64,000 nt of DNA from Galeruca laticollis (taxonomy: Eukaryota; Arthropoda; Insecta; Coleoptera; Chrysomelidae), in assembly GCA_963921935.1 (NCBI GenBank), contig OY998181.1, positions 119,556,957 through 119,620,956 on the forward strand. The letters run 5' to 3'. The position numbers and the translations under genes were made by a program. The first letter of the stretch is position 1; each line of letters starts with the position of its first letter. A model generated the notes under the pieces. It made no database searches, was not told the DNA's origin, and worked only from the letters and a program-made list of their open reading frames with translations. Below, one piece after another: positions 10,237-20,895 of this stretch.

Positions 10237-10600
10237 TCTACTTCCGTTACTAACACCACATTTTAAACACGGGTTTGACATGCACAAAACGAGTCTTTAA
10301 ACACTAGTGTTCAAAATGCGAAAAGTCACATCTCGTTTATCTTTTGTTTTTTAATCGTCACATCAAGTGTATCTTTTGTATGTTAAATTTCATGTTCCGT
10401 GATAATTTTATTGTTCTGTGTCATTTGATTTGTCAATCAGCCGTCAGCCGTCGTCCGTCATGTTATGAATATAATTAAAATATAATATAATTTTTTCATT
10501 CCAGCGGACGAATAAAAAGTATAGTAAGCACCTCGGGTTAAAAAGTCTTTAGTCACCTTTTTGACCCTTGTTACTTAATATACTATTTTTTTAATGGGGC
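10237..10600 (+). repeat. Direct repeat, left copy (flanks the P element)
   Basis: About 360 bp matching 13867-14290 in the same orientation. Landmarks in both are CTTCCG.TACTAA.ACC.CA, a near-palindromic TAAACACTAGTGTT core, ATCTCGTTTATCTTTTGTTTTT, a GTCAGTC/GTCCGTCATG block and AGTATAGTAAGCACCTCG. Non-coding. The two copies could be independent insertions of one MITE or the ends of a tandemly duplicated unit. Confidence 0.75.
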
Positions 10601-10773
10601 CTCATTTTACCTATTTAAAGCATGCCTCAGTGTGTTAAAATCGAACTTACAAACACGCGCGTTCTTCAAAGTTACCATGGTAACAACAACAACTCGAGAA
10701 ACGTAAGTCTAAATGACATCTTTTTGATAATTGATCTGACAGCAGTACCTCGTAACGTCAAATAATAGTAAAT
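10601..10773. other. Short spacer before hairpin repeat, no gene seen
   Basis: AT-rich spacer between the direct repeat and the hairpin, including GTTACCATGGTAAC at about 10673, a perfect 14-base palindrome. No coding signal. Confidence 0.4.
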
Positions 10774-10894
10774 TATACACCAAGCGACTAAAGTGACCCA
10801 TTTAATCCCGCGGGTGGTCTTTGATTCCTGAGGACGGAGCCCGAGGGAAGCAATCCAACTAAGGGATTAATGTCACTTTAGTTGGAGGTGTATA
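10774..10894. repeat. ~120-bp hairpin (MITE-like) with TATACACC/GGTGTATA ends
   Basis: Outer arms: TATACACCAAGCGACTAAAG on the left and an inverted counterpart ending CTTTAGTTGGAGGTGTATA on the right, continuing inward to ATTTAATCCC and GGGATTAAT. The inside carries a weaker inner inverted repeat (GATTCCT... / ...GGGAAGCAATC). It sits about 60-180 bp upstream of the first recognised exon of the P-element-like gene and may be part of that element's 5' end or an independent miniature element. Confidence 0.65.
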
Positions 10895-10955
10895 TGCTAT
10901 TTTTTGCAATTCCGGTAATCCTACATACATTCTTAATAAAGATAAATACTGCTTA

Positions 10956-13495
10956 GGATGGACTTTTACGAAACTTGTGTCCCAATCAGTGATAAAGAGT
11001 CAGAGAATACTGAACAGAAATAACAGAGGGCAAAATACACGTTTAAAACGTAAAATTAAGGATCTCAATAGTTTGATACATGATTTGATACGAAGTAACA
11101 GAATTTCATCCCAGAATTCCATTATATTGAAGGTATGTGTAGTATATTACCAAATGTAGGTACTACATATCTTTTTCAATATATTGTGATGGGTCTGTTT
11201 AATTTGCAAAGAAATGTCTCTGTTATGTAGTTAGCGGTTTCTTGGTAGGTACGAAGTGAAACATAATTATTGTTTATAAAGCTGCAAATTGACAATTGAT
11301 TAGGATAAAAGTAGGTTTTTTGCATTTTTAGTTTAAATTTGGGTGAGAAAAGGTTAACCATATTTTTAGACTTATCCAAAGCCTTTGACACCGTAACACG
11401 TCAAGTATTACTGGAATGCTTAGAAGAAAAATGTTTTATTGGTTTGATCATTCATTTAATCAATATAATATAATTATAATATTATATTTAATTATATTTT
11501 TTTTCATATTTGCTTTGGGCATGCTTTTTTTGAATGTGCTAAAAGTATTATTTTTCTTCTTTGCTTTGATAGTTGCGAAGACATCATCAGAATTTGATTT
11601 ATTTTTAGAGGGTTGGTCAGTAATGTGTTTTTAAGTTTGTTACCAAGATGTTCGATTATTACAGAAAAGTGTACCAGAAGCCCAGAAACAGTTATTGTTA
11701 CGTCAGCTTCGAGAAGAACGGGGAATGTTTCCACCAGAATTGAGATCTTTTGCGTTGACGCTTAATTTTTATTCATCTCCGGCATACAGTTATGTAGGTA
11801 CTATATTTGACAAAGCTTTGCCTTATCCACGTACCTTGACGAAATGGTACTGCTCTGTAGACGGATCTCCAGGGTATACGGTAGAAGCAATTAAAGCAGT
11901 ATCAATAAAAGTGAAAGTTGCAAAAGAGAAAGGAAAACGGCTAGTTGCTGCGCTAATTATGGACGAAATGTCTATCAGAGAATTCGTGGAGTATTCAGGT
12001 ACTAGGCAGCATGGGTATATTGATTTGGGTACAGGATTAGTCGATAGTGATGCTCTACCCAAAACAAAAAATGCACTGGTTTTTATGTTAGGCGCTTTAA
12101 ATTCGCATTGGAAAGTTCCTATCGCCTATTTTCTTATAGACTCATTACCAGCAGAAGAGAAAGCAAACCTGGTAAAAGGTTACCTAATTCAAATGCATGA
12201 TACAGGGATAATAATAAAGTCAATAATATTTGTTGGTTGTCCTGCAAATATATCAATGTGCGTTGCTCTGGGGGTTTCATTATACTGGCCAAATTTGCAA
12301 ACATATTTCTCGCACCCTATTTCAGAAGAAAAAGTACATATTATATTAGGCCAATGCCATATGTTAAAATTGTGCAGAAATACTCTTGGTGACTGGAGAT
12401 TTCTGTACGACGGGGAAAACAATATTATCAGCTGGACCTATTTTTAAAGTTTAGTGAAGCTTCAGGAAGATGCAGTTTACATGCTGCAACAAAAATTCGA
12501 AGACGCCATTTGGATTATGAAAAAGAAAAAATTAAGGTCAAGTTAGCTGTTGAAACACTAAGCAATAGCGTAGCTGATGTAATTGAATATTGCGACAAGG
12601 GATTAAATATTTCACAATTTTCTCAAAGTGAAGGTACTGTAACTTTTTGCAAAACAATTAATAACATTTTTGATATTTTAAATACAAGGAACTTTTGGGT
12701 AAAACTGTATACAAACGACCATTACAGTCGACAAATGTTGAGTTTTCTAGTAACTTCGTTAAAAACAGTGTTGAATATTTAGTTAATCTTAAAAATAGAC
12801 AAGGACGCTTAATTATTTATTCTGGTAGGAAAACGGGATTTCTTGGTTTAATTGTGTCATTGTTAGTATTCAATACATGGTGAATGAGTTATTACAATCT
12901 GGTTTGTTTGATTTTCTTCTTACTTATAAATTAAGTCAAGACCATCTTAAAATGTTTTTTTTCAGCTATTCGTTCACGTGGAGGTTTTAACAATAATCCC
13001 ACATGTAAGCAATTTGGAGAAGCATATAAGCGATTGTTCATTCACTCACAAATATAAACTTCTGATAGTGCCAATTGTGTGGCTCAGGATGAAACCAGTA
13101 TTTTGAATGTCGCTTCGATATATAAAAGTAGTAATCATTTAGATACATTGAATTGTGATTTAGAAATAAAGACCATTGACGAAATACAGCAATCAAAGAT
13201 ATTTTCAAATATTTCTCTTTTTATATAAGTGATATTATTGGATATATAGCTGGATTTGTATCTAAGAAAATTGTAAAAACTATAAATTGTGTAGAATGCG
13301 CGCAAGCTCTCCAATCACAATATTCACTTTCTCGGATACTTAATAGAAAGAATAGAGGAAGCCTTCACAAGATGTTGTAAAAATATGTACTGTAGCCGAG
13401 AATGTATTAGGAGTTGCAAATCTATCAATTGCAAATATTTTGAATCATTTGATTTTTTTTTATTTGAGAAAATTGAGCATCTCGCAACTTTTTCA
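10956..13495 (+). pseudogene. P-element / THAP9-like transposase pseudogene
   Basis: First recognised exon (10956-11132) reads a basic coiled-coil-like stretch (QNTRLKRKIKDLNSLIHD) ending AAG^GTATGT. A 532-bp intron ends TTACAG at 11659-11664. The next exon is in phase and reads ...KQLLLRQLREERGMFPPELR, then FALTLNFYSSPAYSYVGTIF and LPYPRTLTKWY, hallmarks of P-element/THAP9 transposases. IMDEMSIRE contains the expected first acidic catalytic region. After a stop near 12447 the text resumes in shifted frames: KVKLAVETLSNSVADVIEYC (12510-12782), RKTGFLGLIV (to about 12880), then AIRSRGGFNNNPTCKQFGEA (from about 12965). The DNA-binding THAP domain is not found upstream. Several stops and shifts make it non-functional, but the intron signals are well kept. 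Confidence 0.85.
11345..11448 (+). pseudogene. LINE reverse-transcriptase shard in the P-element intron
   Basis: A 35-codon stretch reads IFLDLSKAFDTVTRQVLLEC then LEEKCFIG. The FLDLSKAFDTV block is reverse-transcriptase motif A of non-LTR retrotransposons, with the catalytic Asp present. It begins and ends abruptly, so it is a small fragment. It lies inside the predicted intron of the P-element-like gene, on the same strand. Confidence 0.75.
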
Positions 13496-13866
13496 AGATT
13501 TACGGGATCATTCTAGGGATCAAGGTCCCCTTCAAGGGCATATTTTACAGTTGATTAAACTTGTATTGAAATCATACTTCACAGTCATTATGAAAATGAA
13601 TTGAAAAATGAAATCAGTTCTCGTATTCGGCATAGATTTACTAAGTTAATTCATTTCAAACATCAAGAAATAAGCCGAATAATACGGAAACTATGCCTAT
13701 CAGTGCCTACCTATATAAATTGTGATATACAGTGTTCAAAAATGCCTATAAAAATTCAATTCAATTTATTTTTTATGTATAATTATAATTTAGAACAAAT
13801 TTCTACATTTATTTATGTTTAGAAAAGAAAAAAAATAAACAATTACGATTGCAAAATTTATTTTTT

Positions 13867-14290
13867 TCACTTCCGCTACTAAAACCGCACTTTGAACACG
13901 GGTTTGACGTGCACAAAACGACTCTTTAAACACTAGTGTTTAAAATGCGAGAAGTCACATCTCGTTTATCTTTTGTTTTTCAAACGTCAAATGAAGTGTA
14001 TCTTTTGTATGTTGAATTTCCATGCTCCTTGATAATATTGTTATTCTGCGTCATTTGATTTATCAGTCATCTGTCAGTCATCGTCCGTCATGTAATGAAT
14101 ATAATTCAAATATAATATAATGTTTTCCTTCCCGCGGGCGAAGAAAAAGTATAGTAAGCACCTCGTGTTAAAAACGTCTTTAGTCACTCGTTTCACAAGG
14201 AACTCGTTCCGCTCCGCTTCACTCGTGCCTAGTAAAACTCGTGACTGAAGTAACCGTTTTGACACTTGGTACTTAATATACTATTAATTC
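13867..14290 (+). repeat. Direct repeat, right copy
   Basis: Same orientation as 10237-10600 and similar along its whole length, with the perfect 16-bp palindrome TAAACACTAGTGTTTA near 13926-13941. It differs by an extra hairpin block at 14182-14246. Confidence 0.75.
14182..14246. repeat. 65-bp hairpin inside the right direct repeat
   Basis: Starts AGTCACTCGTTT and ends AAAACTCGTGACT, an imperfect inverted repeat, with an internal GGAACTCGTTCC palindrome. The left direct-repeat copy lacks most of it, going from AGTCAC almost straight to TTTTTGACCC. It looks like a later insertion or slippage product. Confidence 0.55.
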
Positions 14291-14994
14291 ATTCCCAAGC
14301 CAAACTTCCTAATAAACTATAAATAGACAAAATTAATTTTAATTTTGTATGTATTTTCCATTGCTGGCTCGCGCTTTTTGCCACCTTTCTATCTCCATCT
14401 CTCTCACACTGCTAGTGCGACACACAATACTATGAGCTGAATAGTGAGAAGGCGCATCCATGTTAGGTTATAATATCTCTGGCTCCAATGGATTTCCGCT
14501 TTTTGTGAGAATATTCTCTCACAGAAACATTTCCTTCTCGAGCTGATTAATTCCACGATATATTTTTTTGTGAGCATTTTATGCCCCTTGTGCCGTAGGC
14601 AATGTTGACAGTCTGCCCTTCAATTCTCTTCAGAATTGAAATCGCTTACAAATGCAATAATTTTGTCCAAGTATTTTGTTGGACTGGTCACCTGAAAATA
14701 GAGACTATTATGTCGTGAAAGCACTACAATTACAGAGGTAAGTACACGTTATAGTTTCATATATGTTTCGAAAAATAATGCAGGAGGTGCTTTAAGAAGA
14801 TGTTACGCTGATGAGAGTGGTTTACTGCGTTTATTTTCTTATATACAACATCTAAGTTAGTTTCATAGTCGTGACACTGGAAAAAACTGTTACCCTTTCT
14901 GACAGCAATTTTTTCTTTCGTTTCTTTCTCCTCTTTAAACAAAATAACCCCATCTCTCCATTTGGAGGTTATTACAAAGGTAACGATTTAATGA
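14291..14994. other. No gene recognised
   Basis: AT-rich DNA with a pyrimidine-rich stretch near 14380-14420. The text on the plus strand close to 14980 (HYNHMP) already resembles the end of the piggyBac linker that leads into the zinc ribbon described next. Confidence 0.4.
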
Positions 14995-15150
14995 AGATCA
15001 TTACAACCATATGCCAGATGTAGACGAAAGAAAAAAAATTCCAGATGCAAATTAGAGGGATGTGAAAATAAGACCCATATGCTTTGTATTACGTGTAAAG
15101 CTCATTTGTGATTGATGAAGGGGAGAAATTGTTTTTCAAAATTTCATTCA
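14995..15150 (+). pseudogene. piggyBac C-terminal zinc-ribbon fragment
   Basis: The plus strand reads RCRRKKNSRCKLEGCENKTH, MLCITCKAHL, a stop, then (after a one-base shift) RNCFSKFH. The spacing RCKL.GC..KTH..C..C..HL....RNCF..FH is the C-terminal cysteine domain of a piggyBac subgroup, which binds the subterminal repeats of the element. Nothing of the catalytic core is adjacent. This is the kind of domain missing from the split copy that ends near 9990, but there is no evidence they belong together. Confidence 0.65.
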
Positions 15151-16419
15151 AATTAATGTTTTTGATTTCTTATTTGAATAAATATTTACGTCAAAAAAAT
15201 TTGGTTAACATACTTACATTATTTCATAACATAATGTCCTTGCTGAAGGACATATTATGAAAAAACTAGGAAGCTTCATGAAAGTAATATTTTTCCAAAC
15301 TTTGTTCTTCAGAGAATGACGGACTGCGAATATACTGGAAGGGCTAAAGTATTCTCGATTAGATTAATACCGTCCATTCTTGGAACGAATAACCGCATAA
15401 AATTATACTCATACTAACATATGACATAACTTGACAGAACTAATAATAAATTTTAGCAAACTGTGCCAGTCATTTGTTTCGAGCTGACTTAATAATTAAT
15501 AAAGTTTGAAGATTTAATTTTAAATCCTCCTCTTTTACTAATTAATCATTAATCAAGGGAAAAGACGCAACGTTTCTATTTCCATATCTCATTTTGTTTT
15601 AGTCCTCCGAATCATATTCGTAAATGACGGACGTCAGTTTTGAATCAGAGCATGATGTGGAATAAAAATTACTCACCAAATTTAAATATATCAGTATGCT
15701 AGTTGTATCGTACTTGCAGTATTTTTAAAATTCGGAGTTTTTCTCTCGATTCAACTTGGATATGGTATGATTATCCATTGGCTCAAAGTCATTCGAATAT
15801 GTTTAATTTCTCCCGCATTTCAACATTGCATATTCATACAAACCTAGAATTTACGCGACGAAATTTTCAAATGAGCTCCATGCAAGCTTTGAAAAAATTG
15901 GAATAATGAGTGTAATTTGTAAATTGGTAACTTATGTACTTCGTTTATGACTCCTTTGGCCAGCACAATCTTAAGTAAGTTTTAATGGAAAGGAAATATC
16001 AATAAAATTGTTCGCTTTTGTGAAAGAGTCGCAAGATTTATTGTAGGAGCAGTGGCACAAATAGCATCCCAGATATCCACGCTGTGCAGGGGGAGACGAC
16101 CGGTGAAGGGGCCCATCAAGGGGCTGACGAGAAGCCTCGCACATGGAAAAAAATCTGTCACTTCATTGCTCCAATGGTCAACTTGACTATTTTACAACAA
16201 ATCAATATAATTATTTTTTCAATGAAATTCGATTATTTGACTTCACATATTTCACCAAAAATTTATATTTCTGAAAAAATCATTGTGATTTGTAATCTAA
16301 TTTTTTTTCCTGCGCTATTCGATTGGAGCCAACTATGCAACAAATTACAGGTGTGTAAGGAGGATATTTTCAAAATTTGAAGTCGATAGGACCATAATTG
16401 CGGCAACAAATAAATCCAC
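15151..16419. other. No gene recognised
   Basis: About 1.3 kb without homologous coding text. A GC-richer patch near 16080-16145 stands out against the AT-rich surroundings and reads as a short open frame, but it matches nothing I know. Confidence 0.4.
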
Positions 16420-16423
16420 AAAT

Positions 16424-17134
16424 TGTCAATTTACTAAGTTTAACCGGCCTTGGGACTCTCCTCAGGTGGTGAATTCGGCCTTAGTTACACTATTTTTTAT
16501 TACCTCAATTGGGATGAGGTAAATCGACAAACAAAATTTCGTGACAAATGGATTTATTTGACACAAAAATAAATTTATATAAGCCGTATATTCTCAATAA
16601 AATACGAACAAGGATCAGTTATTACAATAAAAATATCCAACTCAATATTTTATATCTACCAAAAATAAGTTAAGGACTTATTTTGGGAAGCCTCGGGACG
16701 TACAGCTCGCAGCAGTATACACAGGTTCTTGAGCCGTCGGTATCTGGACTCGGGAGCTATATTAGTCCGGTAGAGTGGATTGTGTGAAGTCTGTAAAGGT
16801 CCGTAACATCCGTAAAGGTTCTTAAAGGTCCGTAGATGTACGTAGAGGTCCGTACAGGTAAAGGCTGCAGAGCAGCAGGAAGAATCAATATTACCCACAA
16901 AATTATTTGGAAACTGAGAGCTGAAGTTGATTATCAGCGAAGAATGAACAGAAGAGCGCGAATTCGACTTGAATTGTAGTTTAAGTAGATATTTAAGACG
17001 ACAAAAACGATCACCGATATGTTCCTAATATTTGAAATAAATTGGTTTGGAATTAGAGGTGGGAGTAGCCGACGAATAAGTAACGCTCCAAAATAATTGA
17101 TGAAAATAGGAACATGTCTCAGCGACATGTTACA
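16424..17134 (-). repeat. 3' LTR (711 bp)
   Basis: Plus-strand TGTCAATTTACTAAG to GACATGTTACA. It matches 20217-20891 over its whole length apart from small insertions: about 50 extra bases around 16610-16660 and fewer copies of a GTCCGTAAAGG-like minisatellite near 16790-16865. The two LTRs differ by indels and many substitutions, suggesting an old insertion. Confidence 0.88.
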
Positions 17135-17146
17135 CTCCCTCTCCTC
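17135..17146 (-). other. Polypurine tract of the LTR retrotransposon
   Basis: Minus-strand GAGGAGAGGGAG lies directly against the start of the 3' LTR (TGTAACATG). This is where plus-strand DNA priming occurs in LTR elements. Confidence 0.8.
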
Positions 17147-18520
17147 GGAGAAAAAAAATATTTCGAAGAATTACTTTTTTTGTAAACCTGAACAGCCTAC
17201 AAAGAAAAGTAGCCAAAACAACAGAAATGTGGTGACCAGATAAAAGAAGATGTAGTAGTGCTTACAAATTTAAGAAAACAAACAAGAAATGAAAAGAAGA
17301 TAAGAAAATAAAGAAGAAAAATAAGAAGAAGAAAGGAACATATTCAATGAAAGTCCAAGAATTGTTTATTTCTAATTCAAGACTTCAATTCATTTTGAAA
17401 ACTAACAAAAGTAAAAATATAATAGGTGCTTATGCCTATTATCAATAATAATAATTGCAATTTAAACGCAATTATTATCAAATAAATGTGAACAAAATGC
17501 AGTAAGCAATTATAATAGGAGTTCCTATTAACAAAAATTAATCAAAAATTAAACGATATCATACTGAGATTAAACGATACCGTACTGAGATTCAAGAATA
17601 ACCAAAAGATTAAATTAGAGGGGTAGCCTCTACCAAAATATCAGACGCTAAACGCCCAAAAAAATTAGGGGAATAACCTCCACATAGAATATGAAATGCT
17701 AAACGCTTTAGCAAAATATCTAAGAAATAATTAGATAGGTAGCCTCTAAAAAATATGAAATGCTAACATCTCAACGATATGACAAGAGAATAACTATATT
17801 CTTCGTCTACAAAAAAATAATCACTAAATGTGATATAGGGTGGTTAAGATCTCAGGTACACTAACCTCAAAAGAAAAAACTGAAACAACCAAAAAGAAAT
17901 AAGGAAGAAGTATTAGGAGAGCAAGACCAACTCAGAGTCATAGATGGATGAGAGCATCAATCATGCAGGAAAAACTTCGCGAGAGATGTTAATCGCGTCG
18001 TGGTTATTTATTCCCCACAATCAACTTCGCATCTCTACAACTACCGAAGTGTAGACATGATCGTCCAACAACTACATTCCTTGCAACTGCAAACAAAAGA
18101 ATTAACAAAATCAAAAGAAAAATAAAAAAAAAATTGAGCAAGCTCGGGTAATTAACAAACCCAGCGTTATGTAGAAACGCCACAACTAAAATGGAAATTT
18201 CCAAAAAATATTCCTAAGAGAAAAAATTACTGGATCTCTATATTTATAACACCGTGATGCAATGCCCATGTGACACATCCTTCCAGTGCAATAACATGAC
18301 AAGTCATCAAACCACCCTTTCGGAAAAACGGCGTCCCGTAGGTACGATACGTTATGGAATGATGGCACACCATGACACACCTCTAAAATTCAGTTTCCCA
18401 CTTTAAAATGTCATAAGACTAGCACCACGCCTCTCACAGAACTAGTCCTTAATGAAAAAACAAAATCACGAAAATATTTCTTAAAAGGAAAGCGAAAACC
18501 TTCACAAATTCCGTCATGGA
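17147..18520 (-). other. Non-coding interior of the LTR element with degenerate tandem repeats
   Basis: No coding text where RNase H and integrase would be expected. Around 17610-17780 a unit of about 60-75 bp (GTAGCCTCTA..AAAATAT..A.A.GCTAAACGC) recurs three times with drift, and a related palindromic AATAATTGC/GCAATTATT region lies near 17445-17480. This may be a 3' non-coding region or filler acquired after deletion of pol. Confidence 0.5.
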
Positions 18521-18524
18521 AATG

Positions 18525-19600
18525 CTATTGCGAGATATTGTTTAAAAAAATACACGGTAAGGGACAGAAATCTACTAAGAAAAAAATTTTTAGCGTAAAC
18601 AAAAATGTGTGTTTGTATTTAAAATACATTACGTAACTATACTGAAAAATGAAAAGAAAAAACAATAAGGCATGGCCTTTCTTTCTGCCATGAAGAAGAT
18701 CAGTGACTGGAGAGCAAATAGTAGAAAAATCTTTAATAAATCGACGATACCAACCAATAAGACTTATGAGACGTTTTATCTCAGTAGTATTCTTTGGAGC
18801 TGGATAATTTGAAATAGCAGAGACTTTGTCGTCATCTGTGCGAAGATCATTATTGTCAACCACAAAACCTAAAAACTTAAGAGATTCGCGACAAAATTCA
18901 CATTTATCAAGATTGACAGTAAGATTGGCTGCATTTAGCCTAAGATACAATTGATTGAGAGTTTCCATATTAGGCTCAAAGGTAAGGGTAATGTAATCTA
19001 AATAACAAAAACAATAAGGCATCAGAAAAGGATCTATAACTATGTCCATTAGACAAGCCATAGTTTTAGGAGCATTAACCAAACCATAAGGAGTTGTAAC
19101 AAACTCAAAAAGTCCTATACAGCGGAAGCTGTCTTCGGTCGGGAAGATTCAGAAAGGGGTATTTGTAGAAAAGCCTTCTTTAAGTCAATAGACGTCAAAA
19201 ATTTTGCGTCCCGTAACTTACTAAGAATAATATCGACTTGCGCCATAGGATATGAATCAGAAACGGTGACCTTGTTCAATTTTCGACCATCAAAACAAAC
19301 CCGATATTCTCCGGATTTCTTGGGGACAAGTCAAAAAGGTGAATTCCACCGGGAGTTGGAATAACTTTGAGATTTAACATCTCATCTATTTCATTAACAA
19401 GAAGTTTTTGCATAGCCGGAGACAAAGGATATTGAAGTTGCGCAATTGGCTTTGCATCGCCAGTATCGATAACATGTTCAACGAAATTAGTTCGACCAAT
19501 TCGGTCCGAAGGAGCAAGTGTAGAAAACGAAGCGATAACTTTATCTAGTTCATCTTTTTCATGTGAATTGAGACTAGAAACTGACTGAATTGTGTTTATA
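18525..19600 (-). pseudogene. Ty3/gypsy-like reverse transcriptase, inactivated
   Basis: The 18525-19082 frame reads PYCFCYLDYITLTF, then LNLDKCEF-type text (VNLDKCEFCRESLKFLGFVV) and IGWYRRFIKDFS with VTDLLHGRKK, the order seen in gypsy RT palm and thumb. The catalytic YLDD box is YLDY (second Asp replaced at 18993-18995). Upstream to 19600 other frames give IGRTNFVEHVIDTGDAKP and LLVNEIDEMLNLKVIPTPGG, the usual N-terminal RT text, with shifts between. RNase H is cut off after about HGRKKGHALL. Same strand as the protease just upstream. Confidence 0.8.
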
Positions 19601-19602
19601 AC

Positions 19603-20139
19603 TCAAGTAGAAGACAAAAAAGTGTAAGATAAATCATGAAAATTAATGTCTATTTTAAATAGACTCAAAAAATCCATGCCCAAAATAAGAGGGTGATTAA
19701 TCGAAGGAATAATCAGAATTTTAATTGTTTTTGTGACATTATTTACAGTAACAGGAATGGTAATAAAACCCATATATTCCTGTAGTACACCATCAGCAGT
19801 AGTTATGCTTATTGAAGCATCATACCCAATAGGTACATGAAGAGAATTAATAAGCGAAAACCCTAGGTTTCCAAGAATAGTCGAATTGCTTCCGGTATTA
19901 ACCATTGCAACAACATCAGTACTTAAACCCTTGATAAAAGTATAAGGACGATTATCATTTGGTTTCTCAACAAACAAGGTGCAAATATCGGTAGGAACAG
20001 AATTAACAATATTCTCAGATAAAGAATGATCCACAGGAGTGGGTAACATAGGTAACACAGAGAAAACAGGCACATCTAAGCCAATACTACAAACATCATT
20101 AGATAATTCAACATCCGGTACAGGATTGACATGTGACAT
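19603..20139 (-). pseudogene. Retropepsin-like protease segment of the LTR element
   Basis: Open for 178 codons from ATG 20139, only about 60 bp inside the primer-binding site, so gag must have been deleted. The aspartic-protease signature is MVNTGSNSTILG; the catalytic DTG is NTG, so activity should be lost. The C-terminal PLILGMDFL matches the ILG motif of retropepsins. The next frame downstream on the same strand is reverse transcriptase. Confidence 0.8.
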
Positions 20140-20197
20140 TTACAGGACCAGTCCGAACCTCGTTTTATGGATTGCAAGAACTACAATTCCGTTTTGG

Positions 20198-20214
20198 CCC
20201 CACGTTGGGCGCCA
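20198..20214 (-). other. Primer-binding site of the LTR element
   Basis: Minus-strand TGGCGCCCAACGTGGGG begins two bases after the 5' LTR ends (..TGACA AT). The leading TGG would pair with a tRNA CCA end. This sequence is common in insect gypsy-type elements; I do not assign the tRNA. Confidence 0.8.
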
Positions 20215-20216
20215 AT

Positions 20217-20891
20217 TGTCACTTTCCTAAGTTTATCCGGCCTTGGGACTCTCATCAGGTGGTGAATTCGGCCTTAGTTACACTATGTTTTATCACCTCA
20301 ATTGGGATAAGTTGAATCAACAAACAAAATTTCGGAGAAATGGATTTATTTGACAAAAAAATAAATTTCCATAAGCAGTATATTCTCAATATAATACGAA
20401 TATTTAGTTAGGGACTTATCTTGGGAATATTCGGGACGTACAGCTCGCAGCAGTATACACAGGTTCTTGAGCCGTCGGTATCTGGACTCGGGAGCTATAT
20501 TGTCCGGTAGAGTGGATTGTGTGAAGTCAGTAAAGGTTCGTAACGTCCGTAAAGGTTCGTATCGTCCGTAAAGGTTCTTAAAGGTCCGTAGAGGTGCCTA
20601 GAGGTCCGTACAGGTAAAGGCTGCAGAGCAGCAAGAAGAATTAATATCACCCACAATATTATTTGGAAACTGAGTGCTGAAGTTGATTATCAGCGAATAA
20701 TCAACAAAAGAGAGCGGATTCGACTTGAATCGTTGTTTAAGTAGATATTCAACGACGGTAAAAACGATCACCGATATGTTCCTAATATTTGAAATAAAAG
20801 GATTTGGGATTAGAGGTGGGAGTAGCCGACGAATAAGTGACGCTCCAAAATAATTGATGAAAATAGGAACATGGCTCAGCGACATGTTACA
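20217..20891 (-). repeat. 5' LTR (675 bp)
   Basis: Counterpart of 16424-17134 with the same terminal TGTAACATG...TGACA (minus strand). Contains a run of GTCCGTAAAGGTTC-type units around 20520-20625, longer than in the other LTR. Confidence 0.88.
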
Positions 20892-20895
20892 AAAT

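Larger units (their letters stand above)
16424..20891 (-). mobile_element. Ty3/gypsy-like LTR retrotransposon, structurally complete, internally deleted
   Basis: A 4,468-bp unit flanked by the 4-bp target duplication AAAT (16420-16423 and 20892-20895). Minus-strand LTRs start TGTAACATGTCGC and end ..TGACA. Next to the 5' LTR is a primer-binding site (TGGCGCCCAACGTGGGG) and next to the 3' LTR a polypurine tract. Only protease and part of reverse transcriptase remain; gag, RNase H and integrase are gone. It can only have moved, if at all, with proteins supplied by relatives. The intact duplication indicates insertion as one unit without later recombination at the borders. Confidence 0.85.

Noticed and set aside
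10237..14290. LTR retrotransposon with direct repeats as LTRs
   Set aside because: No TG..CA ends, PBS or PPT next to the repeats, and the interior encodes a P-element-like transposase, not gag-pol.
16084..16380. 98-codon plus-strand ORF upstream of the LTR element
   Set aside because: Only its first 25 codons are unusual in composition; no domain and no relation to the LTR element on the other strand.
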